A DNA stretch of 52,489 bases from Agrobacterium rubi TR3 = NBRC 13261 (GTDB lineage Bacteria; Pseudomonadota; Alphaproteobacteria; Rhizobiales; Rhizobiaceae), in the NCBI RefSeq assembly GCF_000739935.1, contig NZ_BBJU01000018.1, positions 1 through 52,489 of the forward strand, written 5' to 3'. The number at the start of each line of letters is the position of its first letter. Position 1 is the stretch's first letter. Shown here in pieces: positions 8,557 through 16,166 of the stretch. The position numbers and the translations under genes were made by a program. The notes beneath the pieces are model-generated. The model was not told the origin of the DNA, made no database searches, and saw nothing but the letters and a program-made list of their open reading frames with translations.

Positions 8557-9927
8557 TTACGCCTTTGCTGTCTGCGCCAAGTGGTCCAGCCCCTTGCGCA
8601 ATATCTCGATGATCTGATCGACTTCCGACCGGCTGATGGTGAACGCTGGCGATGCCAACATGCGGTCGCCGGTGGCCCGCATCACCAGCCCATTCTCTAG
8701 GCAATGGTTGCGCACCATCGTGCCGATATCGTCTGGCTTTTCGAAACGTTTGCGGGTTGATTTATCAGCCGTCAATTGCAGCCCGCCGATGAGGCCGACA
8801 TTGACCGCTTCGCCAACCGTTTCATGGTCGAGCAGACTTTGCCAGCCCTCCCGGAAATAAGGGCCGATATCGTCGCGCACCCGTTCCACCAGTCCCTCAT
8901 CTTCGATGATGCGAAGATTTTCGAGTGCTGCCGCCGCACAGACCGGGTGGCCGGAATAGGTGAAGCCGTGGTTGAAATCACCGACCTTGGTCAGCATCAC
9001 CTCGGCCACTCGGTCTGAGACAAGTACACCGCCGATGGGCAGATAACCGGATGAAAGCCCTTTCGCGATGGGCGCCAGATCCGGCTCGTAACCGAAATGC
9101 TGATAACCGAACCAAGACCCCAGCCGCCCGAAGCCGCAGATCACCTCGTCCGACACCAGAAGAATGTTGCGCGCCTTGCAGATCCGCGCGATTTCCGGCC
9201 AATAGGTCTCCGGTGGCACGATGACGCCGCCCGCGCCCTGAATGGGTTCGGCCACGAAAGCGGCAACATTCTCCTCGCCCAGCTCATCGATCTTGGCATC
9301 CAGTTCTCGCGCCACCTTCAGGCCGAATTCGGCAGGCGTGAGATCGCCGCCTTCGACATACCAATAGGGCTGACCGATATGAGAGACGCCGTCGATGGGC
9401 AGATTGCCTTGCTCATGCATCCACGTCATACCGCCCAGCGACGCGCCCGCCACGGTGGAGCCGTGGTAACCGTTTTTCCGCGCGATGACGTGTGTTTTCG
9501 TTGGGTGTCCCAGCGCTTTCCAATAGACGCGTGCCATGCGGAACCATGTATCCGTCGCCTCTGAACCGGAATTGGTGAAGAACACATGGTTCATATTCGG
9601 CCCGGCATGCGACACGATCTTCTGTGCCAGCAGGGTCGCCGGGGGCGTGGTGGTGCCGAAAAAGGCGTTGTAGTAAGGCAGCTCGTTCATCTGCCGGGAT
9701 ACAGCGTCGGTGATTTCGCGCCTGCCGTAACCGATATTGACGCACCACAGACCCGCAAACGCATCCAAATATTTCTTGCCAGTACTGTCGTAGATGAACA
9801 CGCCTTCGGCACGCTCAATGATGCGGGTGCCGGATGCGTTCAGCTTGCCCATGTCGGAAAAGGGATGCAGGTGATGAGCGGCGTCGATGGCGGCGAGGTT
9901 CGATAGTGTGACGGCATTATCGTTCAT
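8557..9927 (-). CDS. Class III PLP-dependent aminotransferase (omega-amino acid/polyamine:pyruvate type)
   Basis: A 456-residue class III aminotransferase. Visible features are the cofactor-phosphate loop 'FFTNSGSEATDTWFRMA', the ring-stacking 'KNGYHGSTVAGASLGG', Asp260 in 'LLVSDEVICGFGR' that binds the pyridine nitrogen, and the Schiff-base Lys289 in 'APIAKGLSSGYLPIGG'. Subfamily features match enzymes that use pyruvate as amino acceptor and terminal amines such as putrescine, beta-alanine or taurine as donors; the precise substrate is not decided by the sequence. The start at 9927 (MNDNAVTLSN) has GGGAG upstream; in-frame ATGs at 9945 and 9981 add residues unlike the family. Forms an operon with the OsmC-like gene. 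Confidence 0.88.
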   Translation of the reverse strand: MNDNAVTLSNLAAIDAAHHLHPFSDMGKLNASGTRIIERAEGVFIYDSTGKKYLDAFAGLWCVNIGYGRREITDAVSRQMNELPYYNAFFGTTTPPATLLAQKIVSHAGPNMNHVFFTNSGSEATDTWFRMARVYWKALGHPTKTHVIARKNGYHGSTVAGASLGGMTWMHEQGNLPIDGVSHIGQPYWYVEGGDLTPAEFGLKVARELDAKIDELGEENVAAFVAEPIQGAGGVIVPPETYWPEIARICKARNILLVSDEVICGFGRLGSWFGYQHFGYEPDLAPIAKGLSSGYLPIGGVLVSDRVAEVMLTKVGDFNHGFTYSGHPVCAAAALENLRIIEDEGLVERVRDDIGPYFREGWQSLLDHETVGEAVNVGLIGGLQLTADKSTRKRFEKPDDIGTMVRNHCLENGLVMRATGDRMLASPAFTISRSEVDQIIEILRKGLDHLAQTAKA

Positions 9928-10031
9928 CGCGGCATGCACTCCCATTAACATAAGGAGGTAGCATGGCCGGGACGGCGACATTTTGCAAGGCCGCCGTAAC
10001 GTCTATCAAAAGCAGTGTCGGGCCAATAATA

Positions 10032-10943
10032 TCAGACGCTTGCGAAATCTTTTGCGACGATCACCTTCAACTCGCCAGCGTGAATTTTCAACAGCACGTC
10101 TTTTTTCATCGACAGCAACTCACCGTCCATGACGCAGCGCACATCGTGGCGTCGCCTGGGGAAATGCAGTTCCGCTTCGGTCACCGCCATCGCTGTGACG
10201 GCCGCGTTTTCCTTCAGCTTCCCACGTACGATATCGATGGCAAGACGGGTCACACCGGATGGCGTCAGAGCTTCGGCAATATAGAGCCCCAGCTTGCCCT
10301 GAGTAATGTCATCGGCCACCAGCAGCGGGCTTTGGCCGAATTCATTGTTGGATGCGGAGATGGCGCAAGCGCGGCGGTGCTGCGTGACGCCGTCGACAGT
10401 AAATTCCATGTCGAATTTCGGCGGGTTGAGAACAACACCGATGGCAGCGCGAATATTGGCGCGGATTTTGCCCAGACGGGACGCATATTCCATCTTGTCG
10501 CGATAACGCACCATGCGGGCATGCAGGCCAGCAGAAAACTGGTGCACGAAGGGACGGCCATTGGCGCTGGCAATATCGACATTGTGGACGTGCCCCTGCG
10601 CCAACGTATCCACCGCCTGCCAGATATCAAGCGGTAGCTTCAGAGAGCGGGCAAACAGGTTCATGGTACCGGCGGGCACGACACCCAGCGCAATTCCGTG
10701 TTTCCAGGCTATGCCGGCTGCAGCCGAAATCGTGCCGTCGCCACCGCCTGCAATCAGGCCATCGAGACCCTTGTCATCGGCAGTTCGTTCCATCTCGGCC
10801 ACGATGTCCTTGCCGGAAACGAGGCGGCATTCGATGTCGTGACCGGCATCTGAGAAAACCTTTTGCGCATGCGCGCAATAGGCGTCCATGTCGGTGGTCT
10901 TGAAAGTACCGCCGTCACGGTTGAAAATCGCCACCAGTTTCAT
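10032..10943 (-). CDS. Diacylglycerol kinase-like lipid kinase
   Basis: A 303-residue soluble protein of the DAGK catalytic family (YegS/DgkB/sphingosine kinase-like). The nucleotide-binding motif GGGDGT is at residues 66-71, followed by 'GVVPAGTMNLFARSL', a typical substrate-loop region where the family usually has 'PxGTxNDFAR'. The C-terminal beta domain ends in 'DGELLSMKKDVLLKIHAGEL', equivalent to the 'DGE' ending of family members. These enzymes phosphorylate diacylglycerol or related lipids at the membrane surface. Single-gene unit, convergent with nothing and divergent from the MFS gene. Confidence 0.87.
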   Translation of the reverse strand: MKLVAIFNRDGGTFKTTDMDAYCAHAQKVFSDAGHDIECRLVSGKDIVAEMERTADDKGLDGLIAGGGDGTISAAAGIAWKHGIALGVVPAGTMNLFARSLKLPLDIWQAVDTLAQGHVHNVDIASANGRPFVHQFSAGLHARMVRYRDKMEYASRLGKIRANIRAAIGVVLNPPKFDMEFTVDGVTQHRRACAISASNNEFGQSPLLVADDITQGKLGLYIAEALTPSGVTRLAIDIVRGKLKENAAVTAMAVTEAELHFPRRRHDVRCVMDGELLSMKKDVLLKIHAGELKVIVAKDFASV

Positions 10944-11174
10944 ATGCGTATCCAGCCCCCGTTACGCCCAAGCGCGCCACCTAAATGGTATAGCGCCAGT
11001 TCCGTTCCGTACACCTTTGCGTGAGTCGGATATTTTGCCGAATCAGAGGCTACCGCAATGCACAACTTCATGGTATGCGTGAGATAAGGTCATTTTGGTG
11101 GCCATACATCTCCAGTCAGGGCAGGCCGAGACATCGGTTTGCCCTTTTTTTCTTCGTTCCCATCGCAGAAATTC

Positions 11175-12422
11175 ATGACCCATATTTGCCCTACCGAAAA
11201 CTGCTCCGAAGCGGATGCCGATGTCGTTGCGCCATTGCCTGCAGCAACGCTCACACCCCTCTCCATCGCCCTCATCGAAATCGCGCTTGCAGCCGGTGGC
11301 TTCGGCATCGGTACCGGTGAGTTTGCCATCATGGGCCTGTTGCCGGATGTCGCGACGAGCTATGGGGTGACCGTTCCGCAAGCAGGCTATGTTATTGCAG
11401 CCTATGCGCTGGGTGTCGTCATCGGCGCGCCGATCATCGCGGTTCTCGCCGCACGCATGACACGGCGCGTGCTGCTGCTGGCTTTGATGAGCGTCTTTGC
11501 GGCGGGCAATATTCTGAGCGCCATCGCGCCCGATTTCACCACCTTCACGGTGTTGCGCTTCATCACCGGCCTGCCGCACGGCGCCTATTTCGGCGTGGCT
11601 GCGCTGGTCGCCGCCTCCATGGCGCCCATCCATAAACGCGCCCGTGCCGTGGGCCGCGTCATGCTGGGGCTGACCATCGCCACGCTGCTCGGCACGCCGC
11701 TTGCCACCTTCTTCGGCCAGATGTTTTCCTGGCGCGCCGCGTTCCTCATGGTCGGCGGCATCGCACTTTTGACGGTGGCCCTGCTCTGGCTCTTCCAGCC
11801 GCGCGACAAGGTGCAGGAAGGTGCCAGCATCTGGCGTGAGCTCGGCGCTTTCAGGCGCGGCCAGGTCTGGTTGTCGCTCGCCGTCGCTTCGGTCGGCTTC
11901 GGCGGCATGTTTGCCGTCTTCAGCTACATCGCCAAAACCACCACCGATGTCGCCATGATGCCAGTTGCCACCGTGCCCATGGTTCTGGCGCTGTTCGGCA
12001 TCGGCATGAATGTCGGCAATGTCGTTGGGTCACGCATGGCGGACCTTTCGCTCAACGGCACCATCGGCGGCATGCTGGCCTTCAATGTGGTGCTGATGGC
12101 ACTCTTCGGGCTGACCGCACACAATCCCTACATGCTGTGCATCTGCGTCTTTCTCATCGGCTGCGGCTTTGCCGCCTGCCCTGCGGTGCAGACACGACTG
12201 ATGGACGTGGCAGCCGATGCCCAGACGCTGGCCGCTGCCTCCAACCACTCCGCCTTCAACATCGCCAACGCGCTCGGCGCATGGCTGGGCGGCCTCGTCA
12301 TCGCCATGGGTTACGGCTATGCGTCGACGGGATATATCGGTGCGGTTCTGTCGCTGGGCGGGCTCATCGTGTTTGCCGTCGCTGTGGCGCTGGAACGACG
12401 CGAAAAGATGCTTGCCCAGTAG
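11175..12422 (+). CDS. MFS exporter, AraJ/sugar-efflux-like
   Basis: A 415-residue, 12-helix major facilitator protein. The start of helix 1 ('GGFGIGTGEFAIMGLLPDVA') and the loop after helix 2 ('AARMTRRVLL') match the AraJ/YdhP-type drug:H+ antiporter group, which often exports sugars, arabinose polymers or drugs. The ATG at 11175 gives a short polar N-terminus of normal length; a TTG at 11139 in frame is less likely. No strong ribosome-binding site is seen for either. The stop lies 36 bases from the convergent TetR gene's stop. Substrate unknown. Confidence 0.85.
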   Translation: MTHICPTENCSEADADVVAPLPAATLTPLSIALIEIALAAGGFGIGTGEFAIMGLLPDVATSYGVTVPQAGYVIAAYALGVVIGAPIIAVLAARMTRRVLLLALMSVFAAGNILSAIAPDFTTFTVLRFITGLPHGAYFGVAALVAASMAPIHKRARAVGRVMLGLTIATLLGTPLATFFGQMFSWRAAFLMVGGIALLTVALLWLFQPRDKVQEGASIWRELGAFRRGQVWLSLAVASVGFGGMFAVFSYIAKTTTDVAMMPVATVPMVLALFGIGMNVGNVVGSRMADLSLNGTIGGMLAFNVVLMALFGLTAHNPYMLCICVFLIGCGFAACPAVQTRLMDVAADAQTLAAASNHSAFNIANALGAWLGGLVIAMGYGYASTGYIGAVLSLGGLIVFAVAVALERREKMLAQ

Positions 12423-12458
12423 GCTCAAGAAAGCGGAAAACCGTTTCTTAGAAAACGT

Positions 12459-13085
12459 TCAAGCCTTTGGGGCCGTGCCCGCGCCCCTCTCGACCATCGC
12501 AACAATCGTCGCAAACAACTCGTCGGTTGCTTCCTGCGCGGTGATGTTACCGTTGGTGGCAGCGTTGGAGAGCGCCTCTGCCGCACCCAGCATGGCCCAT
12601 AGGGCTGCCGAAGGAATCACGCCCTTGGGCGCGTAGGGAGCAAGCAGTGCTCTGCATTTTTCAAGAAAACCCTGCTCATATTGCTTCTTGATTTTCGCGA
12701 GTTCGGGAGAGCCTGTAAGAGCCGCGACGATGCCCGGTATTTCCCGCCCCTGACGGGACACGCAGTTGACGTAGGACGACGCGATGACTGTGGCGATATC
12801 GGCCAATCGCGCCTCGCAGGCCCTCAAGGCCTCGTCCATGATGGCGGTCTGGTTTGCGTCAAATTCCTGATAGAGCTGCGCCAGAAGCCCTTCCCGGCTT
12901 CCAAACTGGTCATAGACGACAGGTTTCGTGACGCCTGCCTTTTCCGAGAGACGCCCGAGCGTGAGAGCATTGGCCCCTTCGTCATGGATGAGTTTCCAGG
13001 CCACGTCCATCAATTGCCGGTGCCGCTTGTCCCTCGTCAGGCGTATGCGCCGCGCGGACTGTTCTTTTTCGTGACTGCTTGACAT
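12459..13085 (-). CDS. TetR-family transcriptional repressor
   Basis: A 208-residue regulator with an N-terminal helix-turn-helix (residues ~20-66: 'LGRLSEKAGVTKPVVYDQFG' is the recognition region) and a variable C-terminal ligand domain. The extreme N-terminus is rich in Arg/Lys (RRIRLTRDKRHRQ), as in several TetR proteins that add contacts in the minor groove. It faces a flavodoxin-fold oxidoreductase gene; a long palindrome fills the space between them, so control of itself and that gene is the natural reading. The ligand is unknown; redox-active or quinone-like compounds are a guess from the neighbour. Confidence 0.9.
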   Translation of the reverse strand: MSSSHEKEQSARRIRLTRDKRHRQLMDVAWKLIHDEGANALTLGRLSEKAGVTKPVVYDQFGSREGLLAQLYQEFDANQTAIMDEALRACEARLADIATVIASSYVNCVSRQGREIPGIVAALTGSPELAKIKKQYEQGFLEKCRALLAPYAPKGVIPSAALWAMLGAAEALSNAATNGNITAQEATDELFATIVAMVERGAGTAPKA

Positions 13086-13086
13086 C

Positions 13087-13125
13087 CACTATATACCATT
13101 AGTAACTTACTGATAGTATATAGTG
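13087..13125. promoter_or_regulatory. 39-bp palindromic operator between TetR gene and oxidoreductase gene
   Basis: Outer arms CACTATATAC (13087-13096) and GTATATAGTG (13116-13125) are perfect 10-bp inverted repeats. Inside them AGTAA (13101-13105) and TTACT (13107-13111) form a second, centred inverted repeat, so 35 of 39 positions obey the symmetry. The left end begins one base before the TetR start codon and the right end is 39 bases before the oxidoreductase start. This placement suits a TetR dimer, or a pair of dimers, repressing both divergent genes. Confidence 0.75.
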
Positions 13126-13164
13126 CGAACTCCCTGTTCGCAACCGTCAAAGAAAGTTCTCTCC

Positions 13165-13755
13165 ATGCATGCCGTCATCGTCACCTCGCATCCGAATCCT
13201 AGCTCCTTAACCAACGCGATCGCCGCGCGTATAGCAGAGGGCATTACCAAATCACCGGGCGGGCATTCCCACGAGTTTGCGCATCTCGCAGCCGAAGCTT
13301 TCGATCCGCGCTTCACACAGCATGATATCGCGCTGATGCTCGGGCAGGCCACGCCCATCGCTGATGTCGCCGCCGAACATACGCGGCTTGATCGCGCCGA
13401 TGCGCTCATTATCGTTTATCCCGTTTACTGGTGGTCCATGCCTGCTCAACTCAAGGGCTGGATCGACCGCGTTTTCACCAATGGCTGGGCCTATGCCGAC
13501 AATGGTGACGGAAAGATCATCAAGAAACTCGATAGGCTAAACGTGCATCTGATTGCCATCGGCGGTGCCGATATGCGCACCTATGCACGCCACGGTTATT
13601 TCGGCGCGATGCGAACGCAGATCGACCACGGCATCTTCGGTTACTGCGGCGCAAAGGTCGTGACATCAGAGCTGATGGTACCTGATCAAGCAAATGATTT
13701 CGCTCATCATCTCGATACAGCCTATAACCTTGGCACTAAGATTTTTCCTGCATAG
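13165..13755 (+). CDS. NAD(P)H-dependent flavodoxin-fold oxidoreductase (NQO/MdaB type)
   Basis: A 196-residue protein starting MHAVIVTSHPNPSSLTNAIA, the phosphate loop of the flavodoxin-like fold, with the FMN/FAD-contact segment 'VYPVYWWSMPAQLKGWIDRV', highly typical of the NAD(P)H:quinone reductase (NQO1/MdaB/KefF) family. Such enzymes reduce quinones or nitro/azo compounds by two electrons. The ATG at 13165 is chosen since it starts directly at the first strand and has AAAGAAAG upstream; an in-frame GTG at 13123 overlaps the operator. Probably regulated by the divergent TetR protein. Confidence 0.88.
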   Translation: MHAVIVTSHPNPSSLTNAIAARIAEGITKSPGGHSHEFAHLAAEAFDPRFTQHDIALMLGQATPIADVAAEHTRLDRADALIIVYPVYWWSMPAQLKGWIDRVFTNGWAYADNGDGKIIKKLDRLNVHLIAIGGADMRTYARHGYFGAMRTQIDHGIFGYCGAKVVTSELMVPDQANDFAHHLDTAYNLGTKIFPA

Positions 13756-14054
13756 CCTCGGCGCTCAACCCCGATAATGAGGGTGCCTGACAGGCGCCCC
13801 ATTCACCACAAATCTACCTTGCCAAAATTTCATAATTGGCCCGCTTGACTCGGCCTTTTTTCAGGCGCAACAGATATCACATGCGCAGGTCAAACCATCG
13901 ATCTGGCGCAGATATCCACGGAGCATCATTAGATGTCTAGCGACAGTAGTAGTCGATTGCCTTTGCCGAACACGGCGAGACGTGCACTGATCTGACTCCT
14001 GTCGGCTCACCACGTTCCGCCGTGATCGGCGGATCGACTGGAAGGTGAGCAATC
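13756..14054 (+). other. Long 5' region of mgtE
   Basis: About 300 bases without a convincing gene. Just after the oxidoreductase stop, 13781-13799 holds a short inverted repeat (GGGTGCCTG / CAGGCGCCC) without a T-run. The second half, before mgtE, contains the nested stem structure listed separately. A small frame on the minus strand (13861-14052) has no ribosome-binding site and arginine-rich shadow-like composition. Confidence 0.5.
14005..14050 (+). promoter_or_regulatory. Nested hairpin covering the mgtE ribosome-binding site
   Basis: GCTCACC (14005-14011) is an exact complement of GGTGAGC (14044-14050), and the latter holds most of the mgtE Shine-Dalgarno sequence (AAGGTGAG, 14042-14049; start ATG at 14055). 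Between them lies a perfect inner hairpin, CCGCCG (14017-14022), loop TGAT, CGGCGG (14027-14032). If transcribed and folded, this would hide the ribosome-binding site. It could be a translational switch for a magnesium channel gene. It does not look like the known M-box to me. Confidence 0.5.
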
Positions 14055-15428
14055 ATGAACTTTCACAACCTCTCTGAAAGAGCCAGCAAGGCTGCCCGCA
14101 TTCTGCGCAGCGGCAGCATTGGCCCAACCACAATTGCAGAACGCGTCGATCAGCTGAACACGCTCGACGTGCCAGAAGCTGTCGATGCTTTGCTGAAACT
14201 GCCCCAGGCAAAAGCCGTTGCCGTTCTAGATCGCCCTGAACTGCATCATGCAGCCGAGATCATCGCCCTGATACCGCTGGAACAGGCTGCCCGCTTCGTC
14301 AACCTCATGTCGGATGACCGCGTGGCAGACGTGATGGCCGAAATGGACGACGAGCCACGCGCCAAGCTGTTTTCCCGGCTGGACCGCGCCACGGCCACAG
14401 CCATCCAGCACCTGATGACCTATCCGCCCCGCACGGCTGGCTCCATGATGACCACGGAGTTCGTCAGCGTGCCGGACCGCTGGACGGTGGAGCAGACGCT
14501 TGCACACATCCGCATCGTCGAGCGTTCCCGCGAAACGGTCTACGCCATCTATGTGCTGGCCGAAGACGGAACCCTGACCAAGGTCGTCACCCTGCGCAGC
14601 CTTGTGACGGGCGAACCCACCGCATCCATCCTCACCGTCGCATCCAAGGAAGGCATCACCTACGCCGACCCCATGATGTCGCAGGAGGATGTTGCACGCC
14701 TCATCCGCAAGCATGACCTTCTGGCCATTCCTGTCGTGGATGAGCACGTCCACATTCTGGGTATCGTTACGGTGGATGACGTCATCGACACCATGATTGC
14801 CGATACGACAGAAGACGCCCACAAATTCGGCGGTATGGAAGCACTCGGCAAGCCCTATATGACGATGGGCTTTACGGACATGATCCGCAAACGCGCCGGC
14901 TGGCTGTCTGCCCTCTTCCTTGGTGAAATGCTGACGGCCAGCGCTATGCAGCATTTCGAGGGAGAGCTGGAAAAGGCCGTCGTACTGACGCTGTTCATCC
15001 CGCTCATCATGTCCTCGGGCGGCAACTCCGGTTCGCAGGCCACATCGCTCATCATCCGGGCGCTGGCGCTGGGCGAACTGAAGCTCTCCGACTGGTGGAA
15101 GGTGCTGCTGCGTGAATTGCCAACAGGCCTGACACTCGGTGCCATCCTCGGCGCCATCGGCTTCCTGCGGCTCACCATCTGGCAGCAGGCTGGGTTCTAT
15201 GATTACGGCGAACACTGGCTGCTGGTTGGCTTCACCGTCTTCTGCGCGCTCATCGGCATCGTCACCTTCGGCTCGCTCGCAGGCTCCATGCTGCCATTTC
15301 TGCTGCAACGCCTGCGCCTCGACCCCGCCAGCGCTTCCGCCCCCTTCGTGGCAACACTGGTGGATGTGAGCGGCCTCGTCATCTACTTCTCGGTGGCGTT
15401 GGCGATCTTGAGCGGGACGCTGCTGTAA
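14055..15428 (+). CDS. mgtE: Magnesium channel/transporter MgtE
   Basis: A 457-residue MgtE. It has the three standard parts: an N-terminal superhelical domain (~20-130), two CBS domains (~135-260, including 'YPPRTAGSMMTTEFVSVP' at the start and 'RKHDLLAIPVVDEHVHILG'), and a membrane channel domain from ~285 with five helices, containing 'LTLFIPLIMSSGGNSGSQAT' and 'PFVATLVDVSGLVIYF', which carry the conserved pore residues. MgtE is a Mg2+-gated, Mg2+-selective channel: Mg2+ bound between the cytoplasmic domains closes it. Length is normal. Translation may be controlled by the hairpin just upstream. A weak stem (15441-15449 / 15467-15475) follows the gene. Confidence 0.93.
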   Translation: MNFHNLSERASKAARILRSGSIGPTTIAERVDQLNTLDVPEAVDALLKLPQAKAVAVLDRPELHHAAEIIALIPLEQAARFVNLMSDDRVADVMAEMDDEPRAKLFSRLDRATATAIQHLMTYPPRTAGSMMTTEFVSVPDRWTVEQTLAHIRIVERSRETVYAIYVLAEDGTLTKVVTLRSLVTGEPTASILTVASKEGITYADPMMSQEDVARLIRKHDLLAIPVVDEHVHILGIVTVDDVIDTMIADTTEDAHKFGGMEALGKPYMTMGFTDMIRKRAGWLSALFLGEMLTASAMQHFEGELEKAVVLTLFIPLIMSSGGNSGSQATSLIIRALALGELKLSDWWKVLLRELPTGLTLGAILGAIGFLRLTIWQQAGFYDYGEHWLLVGFTVFCALIGIVTFGSLAGSMLPFLLQRLRLDPASASAPFVATLVDVSGLVIYFSVALAILSGTLL

Positions 15429-15488
15429 GGCGGAAAAAAGTGTTCCGGTTGCGTCTTTCGCGCCTCCGGGACACCCTTCATAAACGGC

Positions 15489-15518
15489 TTGCGAAAAGTA
15501 TATAATTTTTTGTATAAT
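15489..15518 (+). promoter_or_regulatory. Promoter of the higBA-type module
   Basis: TTGCGA (15489-15494) and TATAAT (15513-15518) are 18 bases apart. A second TATAAT lies at 15501-15506. With the downstream box, transcription would begin at about 15525, at or next to the toxin start codon at 15526, and no ribosome-binding site is present. The local A/T richness contrasts with the G+C-rich genes around it. Confidence 0.55.
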
Positions 15519-15525
15519 CCGCGAT

Positions 15526-15855
15526 ATGAAGACAATAAGGTTTCGTGGCAGCGCCCTTGGTGACTTACGTGCGTTTCCGGAAACGGCGCGGCGGGAAGCC
15601 GGTTATCAACTGGATAAAGTGCAAAACGAGCAGATGCCCACCGATTGGAAGCCGATGGCGACTGTCGGAAAGGGTGTTCAGGAAATACGGATCAGAGATG
15701 AAAGCGGCGCGTTTCGCGTGATCTACGTCGCGAAATTCAGCGATGCAATCTACGTCCTGCATTGCTTTCAGAAGAAAACCCAAAAGACCAGCAAGGCAGA
15801 TATCGACCTGGCAGCAAAACGTTACGGCGATCTGGTGAAGGAGTTAAGCCAATGA
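15526..15855 (+). CDS. RelE/HigB-type toxin (Gp49-like)
   Basis: A 109-residue basic protein of the phage-derived Gp49/HigB group within the RelE/ParE superfamily. Typical features are 'GVQEIRIRDESGAFRVIYVA' (central beta strands with the catalytic/RNA-contacting Arg) and 'IYVLHCFQKKTQKTSKADID', the family's conserved 'F.KK....P..DI..A' ending. HigB-like toxins cut mRNA on the ribosome. The toxin gene comes first and overlaps the following antitoxin gene by four bases (ATGA), the order usual for HigBA. No Shine-Dalgarno sequence is visible before the ATG. Confidence 0.87.
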   Translation: MKTIRFRGSALGDLRAFPETARREAGYQLDKVQNEQMPTDWKPMATVGKGVQEIRIRDESGAFRVIYVAKFSDAIYVLHCFQKKTQKTSKADIDLAAKRYGDLVKELSQ

Positions 15856-16133
15856 GCAGTGAACCGTTTGAAAGCGTCTGGGATGCCATCGAGGACACGA
15901 CCGGCGAAGCGGAAAATATGAAGCTGCGCTCCACGCTGATGATGGCACTCGAGCGGCAGATCAAGGAAAAGGGCTGGACACAGGCGGAAGCGGCTCGCAA
16001 GCTCGGCGTCACGCAACCGCGCGTGTCCGATCTCTTGCGTGGCAAAATCAATCTGTTCGGCCTGGATACGCTGGTCAACATGGTGGCTGCGGCTGGCCTG
16101 CATGTTGAAATGCAGGTTCTGGACGCTGCGTGA
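15852..16133 (+). CDS. XRE/HigA-type antitoxin
   Basis: A 93-residue protein with a single helix-turn-helix of the XRE type (residues ~38-80: 'GWTQAEAARKLGVTQPRVSD' followed by LLRGK), and a short N-terminal extension that probably contacts the toxin. The C-terminal strand 'LHVEMQVLDAA' is typical of HigA2-like antitoxins. The start at 15852 overlaps the toxin stop. It should bind and neutralise the toxin and repress the upstream promoter. The in-frame stretch upstream of 15852 is toxin sequence in another frame. Confidence 0.87.
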   Translation: MSSEPFESVWDAIEDTTGEAENMKLRSTLMMALERQIKEKGWTQAEAARKLGVTQPRVSDLLRGKINLFGLDTLVNMVAAAGLHVEMQVLDAA

Positions 16134-16166
16134 ACGGACGAATGCACACGCAGCGCTACGAGCAGA

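Noticed and set aside
13861..14052. Small minus-strand frame in the mgtE leader
   Set aside because: Arg/Ser-rich, no start signal, and overlaps the leader hairpin; more likely non-coding.
14226..15308. A 360-codon minus-strand frame across mgtE
   Set aside because: It lies fully inside the certain mgtE gene, is rich in His, Gln and Arg as expected of an antisense shadow in G+C-rich DNA, and has no family pattern.
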